From assembly GCA_019136135.1 (NCBI GenBank), contig JAGVUR010000097.1, positions 1 to 64,000 of the forward strand: a stretch of DNA of 64,000 nucleotides, given 5' to 3'. The DNA comes from Verrucomicrobiota bacterium (GTDB lineage Bacteria; Verrucomicrobiota; Lentisphaeria; Oligosphaerales; Oligosphaeraceae). The position numbers were made by a program, and so were the translations under genes. Numbering within the stretch: position 1 is the stretch's first letter; each line of letters opens with the position of its first letter. The notes beneath the pieces were generated by a model. The model searched no databases and had not been told where the DNA came from. It saw nothing but the letters and a program-made list of their open reading frames with translations. This document shows positions 35,306 through 44,418 of the stretch, one piece after another.

Positions 35306-35317
35306 TTCCACGTGGAA
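35306..35317. promoter_or_regulatory. 12-base perfect palindrome upstream of the TIM-barrel gene
   Basis: TTCCACGTGGAA, about 95 bases before the ATG at 35413 and 30 bases after the MATE stop. It could be an operator for a dimeric repressor. No second copy was noticed near other genes here. Confidence 0.3.
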
Positions 35318-35412
35318 TTTTCAAGCCAACAGCCTATATTGAAATCATGTCGCCACAAGAATGACGACTCGGATGCACACGTCATCACATAACCACCAAG
35401 GAGCAGAAAACA

Positions 35413-36165
35413 ATGAAACCGCTTGGAGTACAACTCTATTCCGTACGTGACTACTGCAAAAAAGATTTCCCAGGAACCCTCAAGAAAATCGCCGATATCG
35501 GATTCAAAGGCGTCGAATTCGCAGGGTTCCACGACTACAACGTCAAGGAACTGAAGAAAATCGTCGACGACCTCGGCCTCAAAGTCTGCTCCTGCCACGT
35601 CGGCATGCCCAATGCGGACAATACGGCGGAAATCATTGACAACATGCTGACATTGGATTGCAAGTACGCGATCAGCGGACCGGGTGGACCGATGAAAACA
35701 GCGGCACAAGTCCTCGAATGCGCCGTCCGGCAGCAGAAGGCCATCGACCTGCTCAACCCCCACGGAATCGAATTCGGACTCCACAACCACGACCAGGAAT
35801 TCGCACCAGTCCCGGACGGTCGCCTCCCGCAGTTCATGATGGTCGATGCCGTACCGGCACTCTTCTGCGAACTGGACATCTACTGGGTCAAGGTCGGCGG
35901 ACAATGCCCCGCTGAAATCATGGATGCGCTAAGCACCCGCGTCACGCACGTCCACGTCAAGGACGGGATGGTCGAACCGAGACAGCCGATGAAACCTATC
36001 GGACAAGGCGTCATCGACGTACCCGAAGCCCTCGCGGAAATCGACCCGGTCGTCTGCCAGTGGCTAATCGTCGAACTCGACTCCTGCGAAAAGGAGATGT
36101 TCCAGGCCCTGACCGAAAGCTACGAGTACCTGACCTCCAACAAACTCGCGCTCGGAAACAAGTAA
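35413..36165 (+). CDS. Sugar phosphate isomerase/epimerase (AP endonuclease 2-type TIM barrel)
   Basis: 250 aa, cytosolic. The protein begins GVQLYSVRDYCKKDFPGTLK, a common start of the family, and shows metal-site strands in order: GVEFAGFHDYNV, CSCHVGM, EFGLHNHDQEF, CELDIYWVKVGG, HVHVKDGM and LIVELDSCE. These are the Glu/Asp/His ligands of the xylose-isomerase-like barrel. Members isomerise or epimerise keto-sugars or inositols (IolE/IolH-like); the substrate is not predictable. AAGGAG lies about 9 bases before the ATG. A strong terminator follows. Confidence 0.88.
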   Translation: MKPLGVQLYSVRDYCKKDFPGTLKKIADIGFKGVEFAGFHDYNVKELKKIVDDLGLKVCSCHVGMPNADNTAEIIDNMLTLDCKYAISGPGGPMKTAAQVLECAVRQQKAIDLLNPHGIEFGLHNHDQEFAPVPDGRLPQFMMVDAVPALFCELDIYWVKVGGQCPAEIMDALSTRVTHVHVKDGMVEPRQPMKPIGQGVIDVPEALAEIDPVVCQWLIVELDSCEKEMFQALTESYEYLTSNKLALGNK

Positions 36166-36191
36166 GGCGCAAGCTGGATAACAACTCTTCG

Positions 36192-36232
36192 ACGCGGCGG
36201 GACTCAATGCGAGTTTCGCCGCGTTGTTTTTT
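36192..36232 (+). terminator. Intrinsic terminator after the TIM-barrel gene
   Basis: Stem ACGCGGCG with CGCCGCGT, extended by two G-U pairs and ACTC/GAGT, loop AATGC, followed by TGTTTTTT. It lies between convergent genes. Confidence 0.88.
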
Positions 36233-36247
36233 GCCCAGATCCCATAG

Positions 36248-38536
36248 CTACTGGAGCCTTTGGATCAACCCCGTTTCGCGAAGCATCGGCTTGTCGTTCC
36301 GCAATGCGATGCCCAGGGCGCGTCGCGTCCCCAGCAGGATCAGGAGTTTCTTGGATCGAGTCATCCCGGTGTAGATCAGGTTTCGCTGCAGCATCATATA
36401 GTGCTGGGTCAAGACAGGCATCAGCACCACGGGATATTCGCTGCCTTGGGATTTGTGGACGGTCACAGCATAGGCGAGGCTCAATTGGTCGCACTCGTCA
36501 TGCTTGTACTCAACAACCCCGATGTCAAACTGAACCGTAAAGCACCGGGAGCTATTGTCGACAAAGAGGATCCGTCCCATTTCGCCGTTGAACACCTTCT
36601 TGTCGTAGTTGTTTCTCGTTTGCATCACCCTGTCGCCAGTACGGAACATCCTATTGCCAGCCTGGAACGATTCCTTGCCTTCGCCTGCAGGGTTCAGCTC
36701 GGCCTGCAGGCGACGGTTCATCTCGTACGTCCCGCAATCGCCCCGGCGCATCGGCGTCAAAACCTGAACGTCTGCCATCGGATCGAACCCGAACGCCTTC
36801 GGTATCCGATCCGTCACCAAACGGCAGATCATCTCGGCAACCTTGACCCCGTCCCCCTGCTCAACCCAATAGAAATCACCCAAAACAGAGGGTGGCAACG
36901 GACGAAGGTCAGGCATCATCCCGCGATTCACCAAATGGGAATTCGCAACGATCCGACTGCCTTTGGACTGACGGTAGATCTCAGTCAACTCGGTCACTGG
37001 AATGCGCCTCGACTGGATCAAGTCCTGCAACACCGCGCCAGGTCCAACGCTGGGCAATTGATCCTTGTCACCAATCAACACAACGCTGGTTCCTACACGA
37101 ACCGCCTGGAACAAGCTGCATGCCAGCGATGTGTCAAGCATCGACGCCTCGTCGACAATCAGCATGTCGCAATCCAATGGATTGTCTGCGTTGTGCTGGA
37201 ACTGGCGCGTCTTGAAATCCCACTTCAGCAACCGGTGAATCGTCGAAGCCTTCAACCCAGTCGCCTCGCTCAAGCGTTTCGAGGCCCGTCCAGTAGGCGC
37301 CGCAAGCAGCAACGTGCGTCCCAGCAACTGGGCGCAAGCCACAATCTGACCAACAACAGTCGTCTTCCCAACACCGGGACCACCTGTCACAATGCTGAAT
37401 CCAAAATGAAATGCACGCCCGACGGCCTCGCGCTGAGCAGCATTCAATCGACGATACCCTGCCCCCAAACGATCATACTGCAACGGCACCCCCGACTGGG
37501 GCGTGCCATTCTTCAGCAAAACCCTTATAGCCTCAGCCAGGCCAGTCTCGCAAGCATATAGCCAACGCAAATAAACCCGAGGCTCGCAAGCCTGGCCGCG
37601 ATTGTCAAGCCAAGGAACCTGAATCACCTTCCCCTCCGACAACGCAATCGCCAAGCCATTCTCGGCAAAAGGCAACGAAACACGTAAAACCTCAGTTGCC
37701 GATTCAAGCAATTTTCCACGCGTAACGCAGACGTGGCCATCCAGGGACATCTTGTCAAGGACATACAAAATCCCCGAGCACAAACGCAGCGGATCCTCCT
37801 TCGATATCCCAAGCTTCGACGCAATCCGGTCAGAGGTCAAAAAACCAAACCCATCAACCTCTTCGGCCAAGCGATACGGATTGCGACGAACCACCTCGGC
37901 AGCCGAACCAATCCCATACTTCTCAATCAAACGTCCGCAGTACGCGCTCGATATCCCCAAGCCCTGCAAGAACACACGAGTCTCACGATCCTCAGTCTGA
38001 CCACGCCACGCCTCGCGAATCTCTTGAATCCGCTTCTTCCCAATCCCAGGAACTTCACGCAAACGCTCCGTGTAGTGATCAAGAATCTCAAGAGTCTTGA
38101 CCCCGAACTTATCGACGATTCGATCGGCAAACACATCGCCGATGCCAGGCAACACGCCGCTCGCCAAGTACTTGCGAATCCCCGCCTCGCTGGTCGGCAA
38201 GACCGCCTTGTAATTCGTCACGTAAAACTGCCGCCCGTGATCCTGATGCTGTTCCCAGCGCCCTTCCGCCTCGATTTCCTGCCCATCGAACAAGCCCGGC
38301 ATATTTCCGACCACGGTCTGCTGGTTCCCTTTGCTGTCGGTCAAACGATATACGAAGTAGTTTCCCTCTGGATTTTCGTACACGAATCGCTTGATTTCCC
38401 CCCTCAATCGATGGGAGGCAGCCGTGGTGTACTGTTGTTCTTCCTCGGCTTCCTGCCCATCATCGTTTTCTTCGCTTGCATTTGCGAACAGGGGCAATTT
38501 CAGGGTTGGGTTGAAATGTTCATCATCACTGGGCAC
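36248..38536 (-). CDS. recD2: RecD2-type ATP-dependent DNA helicase
   Basis: 762 aa. A helicase of superfamily 1B acting in DNA repair or recombination without RecBC. An N-terminal OB-like region (residues 40-115) is followed by helix-hairpin-helix pairs (LPGIGDVFADRIV at 129; VPGIGKKRI at 162). The motor has Walker A GGPGVGKTT at 385-393, DEASMLD at 462-468, a GDKDQLPSVGPG motif III and a C-terminal UvrD-like YAVTVHKSQGSEYP. This is the RecD2 architecture. The start is a GTG with GGAGG nine bases upstream, inside the last codons of the nitrilase gene. It is the last of a four-gene minus-strand run and ends at the terminator above. Confidence 0.92.
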   Translation of the reverse strand: MPSDDEHFNPTLKLPLFANASEENDDGQEAEEEQQYTTAASHRLRGEIKRFVYENPEGNYFVYRLTDSKGNQQTVVGNMPGLFDGQEIEAEGRWEQHQDHGRQFYVTNYKAVLPTSEAGIRKYLASGVLPGIGDVFADRIVDKFGVKTLEILDHYTERLREVPGIGKKRIQEIREAWRGQTEDRETRVFLQGLGISSAYCGRLIEKYGIGSAAEVVRRNPYRLAEEVDGFGFLTSDRIASKLGISKEDPLRLCSGILYVLDKMSLDGHVCVTRGKLLESATEVLRVSLPFAENGLAIALSEGKVIQVPWLDNRGQACEPRVYLRWLYACETGLAEAIRVLLKNGTPQSGVPLQYDRLGAGYRRLNAAQREAVGRAFHFGFSIVTGGPGVGKTTVVGQIVACAQLLGRTLLLAAPTGRASKRLSEATGLKASTIHRLLKWDFKTRQFQHNADNPLDCDMLIVDEASMLDTSLACSLFQAVRVGTSVVLIGDKDQLPSVGPGAVLQDLIQSRRIPVTELTEIYRQSKGSRIVANSHLVNRGMMPDLRPLPPSVLGDFYWVEQGDGVKVAEMICRLVTDRIPKAFGFDPMADVQVLTPMRRGDCGTYEMNRRLQAELNPAGEGKESFQAGNRMFRTGDRVMQTRNNYDKKVFNGEMGRILFVDNSSRCFTVQFDIGVVEYKHDECDQLSLAYAVTVHKSQGSEYPVVLMPVLTQHYMMLQRNLIYTGMTRSKKLLILLGTRRALGIALRNDKPMLRETGLIQRLQ

Positions 38537-38540
38537 CTTG

Positions 38541-39482
38541 TCAAGCCTCCGTATTTTCGGCCCGATGCTTCATTGCCCTTGCGAAATAGTCGTCCCATCG
38601 TTCGATTTCGAATTCATCGAGCATTTGGTCAATGGTCATATCGTCCTTTTCGCACGTGATGAGCACGGCTCCCAGATGGCCAGGGTCGAAGATCGTCACG
38701 CCTCGTCCGTACTTGTCCTTCATTGCTTTCATCTTGCCCCAATTGTAGTCCAAATGGCAGACCTTGCAATCAAGATTGACCCTTGCGCTGACAAAGTTGA
38801 AGTAGTTGGTGCTTCGCGCGATCACTTCCCCTACCGGGTTGATGATCGTGTTTTCATCGCCGCAGATGCATCCCACGAAATGCGTCCTGCACACGTATGC
38901 CCAGTAGCCTTGCATCAAGCCGCCGTGGTACATCGAGCAGAACGCCAGAACGTCGGGTTGCAGCGCCTCGTAACGCTTTCGGATTTCCTCGAAGTTCAGG
39001 TCGAAGCAGATTGCGCATCCCACTGTCCCGAAATCAGTTGTTGCCACCATGGCGTCCTTTCCGCAGAGGACGCCGCTCTTCGTCGTCTCCTCGATCACCA
39101 AATGGTTTTTGTCGTAGATTCCCAGGATCGCTCCGTCCCGTCCGATGATCTGGGTCGAGTTCCGCCACGTTCCATCCTCCAGCTGACGCGACGCCGAATA
39201 CGCAACGCAAGTCCGGTGCTCAACCGCAATCCCGCGCCAAAAGTCAAGCAATTGCCCGCCTCGAACCAAATAGTACTCGTGACGCTCTTCCAGCGGCATC
39301 GATGAGTAGCGGTCGCTGGCCTCAGGCACAACGACCAAGTCAGGACGATCTGCCAAAACCTGCTTCAGTTGACCATGCCAAAACGACTTCATCGCCTCAA
39401 CGTTTTCCTGATGGCTCTTACTGGAATCGTGATTCCGAACACGTGGACCACCCAAACTCGAAATCATACAATGACGTGCCAT
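38541..39482 (-). CDS. Carbon-nitrogen hydrolase (nitrilase superfamily)
   Basis: 313 aa from the ATG at 39482, which has AAGGAGG five bases upstream; the in-frame codons before it are not needed. The Glu-Lys-Cys triad is visible: Glu in LVVVPEASDRYSS, Lys in GIYDKNHLVIEE and Cys in GCAICFDLNFEEIR. The family hydrolyses nitriles or amides, including N-carbamoyl compounds; the substrate is unknown. It is followed four bases later by recD2 and preceded by a sugar-phosphate transferase gene 31 bases upstream. No functional link to recD2 is evident. Confidence 0.87.
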   Translation of the reverse strand: MARHCMISSLGGPRVRNHDSSKSHQENVEAMKSFWHGQLKQVLADRPDLVVVPEASDRYSSMPLEERHEYYLVRGGQLLDFWRGIAVEHRTCVAYSASRQLEDGTWRNSTQIIGRDGAILGIYDKNHLVIEETTKSGVLCGKDAMVATTDFGTVGCAICFDLNFEEIRKRYEALQPDVLAFCSMYHGGLMQGYWAYVCRTHFVGCICGDENTIINPVGEVIARSTNYFNFVSARVNLDCKVCHLDYNWGKMKAMKDKYGRGVTIFDPGHLGAVLITCEKDDMTIDQMLDEFEIERWDDYFARAMKHRAENTEA

Positions 39483-39513
39483 GTCAACCTCCTTGTTCGC
39501 CCTTTTTATAATC

Positions 39514-40602
39514 TCAACGACCACGCCCCAGCAATATCTCGCGAGGAGTCTTCAATATTATATACGCATCAAGCCACAATGACCAATGGGTGATGTAATA
39601 GACGTCAAGCTCGACGCGCTTCGGATAACTGACGTCAGAACGACCGGATACCTGCCACAAACCCGTCAAGCCTGGCTTGACAGAAACCAAGATCTTGTAG
39701 TATTCCCCATACTTGACAACCTCTTCAGCAACGATTGGACGAGGTCCAACCAATGCCATGTCACCCTTCAGGATATTCACCAACTGGGGCAATTCGTCCA
39801 AACTCGTCTTGCGCAGAAAACGCCCGACACGCGTAATCCGAGGATCGTCCTGCAACTTGAAATGGCTTTGCCATTCCGCCGCACGATCAGGATGCTCGGA
39901 TAAAATTTGCTCCAAAACCTCATCTGCATCGGCGCGCATCGTCCTGAACTTGTACAAGTTGAAATCACGATCCCCTAGACCCTTGCGACGAGCCATGTAG
40001 AATATCGGTCCCGGACTCGTGCACTTCACCAAAATCGCCAATGCCACAAGCAACGGAAACAAGATGATGATCGCCACCAACGCAAGGAGCTTTCCAACAC
40101 ACGCCTTCACCAGCCTGGGAATCGGAAGCAACAACCCGTCGGGAACCTCCTCCAAGTTCAGCGTCGTCGGGAGGCTCGTGTCGATTGGCGTATAAGGAAT
40201 TCCAACCAACTTGCCAACTGTCTGGCGCAATGCGGGCAGCAGCGGTATCAAAAACAGCCAGGACAGCGTCAGGACAGCCCGCGAGTATCGATAGTAATTC
40301 CGAGTGAATACCAGCGCCAGCGCCAGTGTAAGGAACGTCATCGTGATGGCGGATGTCTGCCCTTTCAGGGCCTGGACTGAATCCAAGGCACGTCGGGTCC
40401 GAGGCCATGTGCCACGATACAGCCCGAAGTGCGCCTCGTAAAAGATGAATATCGGCACCAACGGCCATAGTTTCAGGTACGTAGATATATCCAGGTTAGC
40501 GACTGCATGCCGGTATCCGAACACAAAAAACCACAACACGCCTGACAACGCAAGCGCATCCGTCAAGACCAACGCAATTAAATGACGTGGACGGAGCAAC
40601 AT
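39514..40602 (-). CDS. Polyprenyl-phosphate sugar-phosphate transferase (WbaP/WcaJ type), short form
   Basis: 362 aa. It transfers a sugar-1-phosphate to undecaprenyl phosphate, the first step of exopolysaccharide or O-antigen synthesis at the inner membrane. Four to five membrane helices in the first 130 residues are followed, after only about 45 residues, by the re-entrant helix (LLALVAIIILFPLLVALAIL) and the catalytic domain with SPGPIFYMARRKGLGDRDF, LYKFRTM, SLDELPQLVNILKGDMALVG and PGLTGLWQVSGR. Family members usually have a Rossmann-like domain of 100 or more residues in the middle loop; it is missing here. The start is preceded by AGG formed partly by the stop of the U32 gene five bases upstream. 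Confidence 0.9.
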   Translation of the reverse strand: MLLRPRHLIALVLTDALALSGVLWFFVFGYRHAVANLDISTYLKLWPLVPIFIFYEAHFGLYRGTWPRTRRALDSVQALKGQTSAITMTFLTLALALVFTRNYYRYSRAVLTLSWLFLIPLLPALRQTVGKLVGIPYTPIDTSLPTTLNLEEVPDGLLLPIPRLVKACVGKLLALVAIIILFPLLVALAILVKCTSPGPIFYMARRKGLGDRDFNLYKFRTMRADADEVLEQILSEHPDRAAEWQSHFKLQDDPRITRVGRFLRKTSLDELPQLVNILKGDMALVGPRPIVAEEVVKYGEYYKILVSVKPGLTGLWQVSGRSDVSYPKRVELDVYYITHWSLWLDAYIILKTPREILLGRGR

Positions 40603-40607
40603 TAAAC

Positions 40608-43052
40608 CTAGACTCGAAAATGATTCAGTTCAGCCACTGCCTGGTATGCGATTCGCCTTACATCTGTTGGATTGTAGTCCTTCCAAATGAAATCGACCCT
40701 GAAATGCCTGGCGCCTTCGCCGATCAACTCGCCGGCACCTTGTATCCTATTGAACGGATCCCCATTTATAATAACGGTCTGGCAGTTGTTGTTGATGGCA
40801 ATCAGGTTGTCATTATCAAAAGTATTTAGCTTCACGTACTGGAACTTGCAGGTGGATTTGCCTTGGCAAAACCCCTTGATCGACGCCTTGATGCACACAT
40901 CCGAAATCGCAAGCGGAGTATCCTGGTAAAGCACGACTTGGGCACGAGACCCGATCTTCCCCAGCAAAGAACGCCAGTTCTCCGAAGTATCCTCTGGCGA
41001 CAGCGTCACCTCCCGGAAACCTTGATCCAGCAACTGCTTCGCAGCAGCCGCATTCGTCACATACAACTGCCAATCAGCCGTAATGTGGAGGTTGTTCAGG
41101 GGAATCCCAGATTGGTCAAGCAAGCCCAACGAACCGATGTTCGTAACCATCCAGCGACGCCACCCCTGGCCGTACAACATGCGAATCAAGGAACGAAGCG
41201 GACCTGAATCGCCGCGCACAATCGTCGGCAACGCCAGACGAATCCGTGATTTGGCTCCAACCTTGCCAATCAACTCCTCAAGCGCATCCTCAACCTCGTC
41301 AACACCGATCCTGTCGAGGGAATACACGATCTCCTCAAAATCCTCCAACTCCTCGGGGCTGAACATGTTGAGGTAAAATGGACGATCGATCTTCATCGAA
41401 CAGCGGATCCCGCCAGAAGCCTCGGGAACAACAAACCTGTCCAATGACCCCTTGACCTGATCGGAGTATTTCCGCAAATCCCGACCCATAGCAGCCTCAA
41501 TTCCCTCGACCGACTGACGACGCAACTCGTTCAACAGGGAACTCGGCACAAAGTACCTGCCCGGATTGACGACATCGAGATTGCCAAGAGAAAAACGGCT
41601 GTCCCCAAGCCGACCAAAACAATCCCCTATCGTCTTCATCAATTTCTCAGGTTGCTTGGCCACTTCAAGGGGGGACTCCATCGCCATCCTGGTCGTCTCC
41701 GGACCAAATTGACGATCGCCAATCCTCGAAAGCGCACGCAATTCCAGGCTATCAGAATCGATTTTCAGCGTGAAATCCAATGGATCACGATGACGGCACT
41801 GAGCCGCACGAGGCAACTCCCATGAGTACGATTGCTTGACGCGCTGGGACGAAGAACAGGAAATCACAGAACCAACCGGAAGCGGAGGATGATCCTCAGG
41901 CAACGGAACCTCAATCGTCGAGCCGTCCTCGGCAACAAATACCGACGTCCAGGACTCCACGTTCTTCTGGGCATACAACCGAATCTCGGAAACAGAAAAA
42001 CCATAGGGCCTGTCACGACTGGGCAAGTCAATCTGCAACCCGTCGTACTTCTCCAAAGCATGACCTTTCAACGTAAACCGCAACCGGTCGGGCATGCCCT
42101 TCACAATCTCAGTCACCACGCCAACAGGAACGCCTCGATGACCAACGATCTTCGTGTCCGTTACGCCTGCCTGACGACGGTTCTTCAAATGAAACGTCGT
42201 CCATGGACGGGAAAAAATCGACTTGATCTCCGATTCGCACTGCACCTGGTCGTCGCCACGCAAGCTCCCGTCCAACAAGCCACGGTAATATCGAGTCACG
42301 GCAGCTACGTACAACGGGGACTTCTTGCGACCCTCAATCTTCAAAGACGCAACGCCTGCTCGAACAAAGGAACCCAACAGGTCCGGGGTCGCCAAATCCT
42401 TCATCGACATCGGATTGCAAGCAGGATAAACTCCCTCGGGACCAGACAAGTTGCACTTCTTTCGGCATACATAGGTACACTCGCCACGATTGCCTGACAA
42501 ACCGCGCATGACGCCGGACAATTGGCATAGGCCGCTGTATGAATAGCATAACGCGCCATGCACAAAAACCTCAACATCCAAGCCAGAGATCGACGCAATC
42601 TCGGCAATCTCCTGAATCGTCAACTCGCGAGCTACAATAACACGCTTGAAACCCAATTCCTTCGCTCGACGCGCGCCCTCGACATTGTGAATCGCCAACT
42701 GCGTTGACGCATGCAACTCAAACTCAGGATACCGAGACTTCACCAGCTCCGGCAAAGCCCAATCCTGAACAATCAAACCATCAGGACACAAATCGCGCAA
42801 GGCAGACAACGTATCGACCAACTCGCCCAGCTCGCCCTGGCGAACCAAGGTGTTGATGGCAACATAAACAGAACGGCGACGACCGCATCCCTCATGCGCA
42901 TACCCCAGTAAAGTACATAAGTCGTCATAGGAAAAATTATCCGCATCACCACGGGCGGAAAATTGCCGCAAGCCCAAGTACACCGCATCTGCCCCGTAGG
43001 TAAATGCCGCTATTGCCGACTCCAAATTGCCCGCAGGCGCCAGAAGTTCCAT
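40608..43052 (-). CDS. Peptidase U32-family protein (RlhA-like, with DUF3656-type extension)
   Basis: 814 aa. It starts MELLAPAGNLESAIAAFTYG, the family's N-terminus, and contains the U32 signature EVFVHGALCYSYSGLC with four conserved cysteines around CTYVCRKKC. Long members with this extended C-terminal part include E. coli RlhA (YdcP), needed for hydroxylation of C2501 in 23S rRNA; other U32 proteins act in ubiquinone hydroxylation or as collagenases. The RlhA-like role fits size and layout but is inferred. A substrate domain (DUF3656-like) occupies about residues 380-600. The gene leads the four-gene run that continues with the sugar transferase five bases downstream. Confidence 0.85.
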   Translation of the reverse strand: MELLAPAGNLESAIAAFTYGADAVYLGLRQFSARGDADNFSYDDLCTLLGYAHEGCGRRRSVYVAINTLVRQGELGELVDTLSALRDLCPDGLIVQDWALPELVKSRYPEFELHASTQLAIHNVEGARRAKELGFKRVIVARELTIQEIAEIASISGLDVEVFVHGALCYSYSGLCQLSGVMRGLSGNRGECTYVCRKKCNLSGPEGVYPACNPMSMKDLATPDLLGSFVRAGVASLKIEGRKKSPLYVAAVTRYYRGLLDGSLRGDDQVQCESEIKSIFSRPWTTFHLKNRRQAGVTDTKIVGHRGVPVGVVTEIVKGMPDRLRFTLKGHALEKYDGLQIDLPSRDRPYGFSVSEIRLYAQKNVESWTSVFVAEDGSTIEVPLPEDHPPLPVGSVISCSSSQRVKQSYSWELPRAAQCRHRDPLDFTLKIDSDSLELRALSRIGDRQFGPETTRMAMESPLEVAKQPEKLMKTIGDCFGRLGDSRFSLGNLDVVNPGRYFVPSSLLNELRRQSVEGIEAAMGRDLRKYSDQVKGSLDRFVVPEASGGIRCSMKIDRPFYLNMFSPEELEDFEEIVYSLDRIGVDEVEDALEELIGKVGAKSRIRLALPTIVRGDSGPLRSLIRMLYGQGWRRWMVTNIGSLGLLDQSGIPLNNLHITADWQLYVTNAAAAKQLLDQGFREVTLSPEDTSENWRSLLGKIGSRAQVVLYQDTPLAISDVCIKASIKGFCQGKSTCKFQYVKLNTFDNDNLIAINNNCQTVIINGDPFNRIQGAGELIGEGARHFRVDFIWKDYNPTDVRRIAYQAVAELNHFRV

Positions 43053-43268
43053 AATCCAATACTCTTACTCAATCACAAGGATGCTTTCCCTGGAAGGCTT
43101 GCGAGATAAACGATCAATATGCCCCGTTCCAACCAGGATATGAAATTATTTAATGTAATCCCTAATCCATAGCGTGGCAAGAACAGGATTTTATCTTCAA
43201 CAAGTTGAATTACCCATTCCCAAAGCCACATTATGGAGAATATCCATTTTCACGTAATCCATCTTCCC

Positions 43269-44372
43269 ATGAACATACTGATTGCCATACATAAGTACTT
43301 TCCCTTCGGCGGCCTCCAATGCGACATGCTCAGGTTCGCCCAGCATGCAGCCGACCGAAACCACCAGGTGACTATCGCAACTACACAATGGGATGCGCCA
43401 AAACCATCAAAAAACATCAGCGTCACCATTATCCCGAAAAGAGGCTTCGCAAACCACACAAAACTAAAAAACTTCGCTAGCGACGTACAAAAACTTATCC
43501 CGAACTTCGATACAACAATTACCTTTGTCAGACTCCCGGGCTTCGACTGGTATTTTTCCGGCGATGATTGCTATGCAACGCTTTTTCCCCTGAAACACTC
43601 GAAACTCCTACTCAAATTCCACCCGCGATACAAAACATTCCTTAACCTCGAAGAACAAATCTTCAACCCCGATTCGAAGACAAGCATATTCATCGTCGCG
43701 CCACACCAGCAACAAGATTTCATCAATGCCTACAATACACAACCACAACGATTCCATCTCCTCCCGCCAGGAATGAACCCAAATTGCATTCGACCTTATG
43801 AAAACTCGGCTCAGGTTCGACGAAACAACGCCAGACGCCAACTCGGCATCCCGCAAGACGCAGTCGTTTCAATCACTGTCGGCGCAAACCTCAAACTCAA
43901 GGGAGCCGACCGTGTCATCCAGGCAATCAACACAATCAACCAAGAACGGGCAGCATCAAAAATTCACCATCTTCTGGTGGGCAAGCTCCCCGCAGACCTG
44001 CAGCAACTAGCAGCGCAATCCAAGGAAATTCACGCACTGGGATTGAGACAGGACATACCAGATCTTCTACTCGCTGCCGACATTATGCTCCATCCTGCTC
44101 GTCAGGAAGCCGCAGGCTCAGTCCTGATCGAAGCCATCGCATCAGGCATCCCCGTCATTTGTTCTGATGTTTGCGGCTTCAAGGATCACGTCCTCAGCAC
44201 ATCGAATCTCGTCACATCCGAGCCATTCAACCAGGAACAGTTCGTCCAATTGACACGAACCGCACTGGACAACCTCCCCAAACTCACACAAACCACACGC
44301 GACTACGCAGCCAAAAACGACTTCAATGCCCGATCAGACCAAATGCTTCAATTAATGGCTGGGGAACAGTGA
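43269..44372 (+). CDS. waaG: Lipopolysaccharide core glucosyltransferase (GT4)
   Basis: 367 aa from the ATG at 43269; an in-frame ATG 36 bases earlier would add a non-homologous tail. The N-terminus IAIHKYFPFGGLQCDMLRFA matches the WaaG N-terminus (xKYFPFGGLQRD). The acceptor part has FDWYFSGDDCYAT and HPRYKTF, and the GT4 donor site HPARQEAAGSVLIEAI matches WaaG HPAxQEAAGxVLLEAI. E. coli WaaG is 374 aa and adds glucose to heptose II of the LPS inner core, at the inner face of the cytoplasmic membrane. Its presence implies LPS in the outer membrane. No other core-synthesis gene is next to it. Confidence 0.85.
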   Translation: MNILIAIHKYFPFGGLQCDMLRFAQHAADRNHQVTIATTQWDAPKPSKNISVTIIPKRGFANHTKLKNFASDVQKLIPNFDTTITFVRLPGFDWYFSGDDCYATLFPLKHSKLLLKFHPRYKTFLNLEEQIFNPDSKTSIFIVAPHQQQDFINAYNTQPQRFHLLPPGMNPNCIRPYENSAQVRRNNARRQLGIPQDAVVSITVGANLKLKGADRVIQAINTINQERAASKIHHLLVGKLPADLQQLAAQSKEIHALGLRQDIPDLLLAADIMLHPARQEAAGSVLIEAIASGIPVICSDVCGFKDHVLSTSNLVTSEPFNQEQFVQLTRTALDNLPKLTQTTRDYAAKNDFNARSDQMLQLMAGEQ

Positions 44373-44418
44373 TGCCGTCGCGACAATCGTTTGTGCTTTG
44401 ATCTTGCGGAGGAGAATT

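Noticed and set aside
36260..37561. 433-aa open frame on the plus strand
   Set aside because: Antisense shadow of the RecD2 helicase; no recognisable motif.
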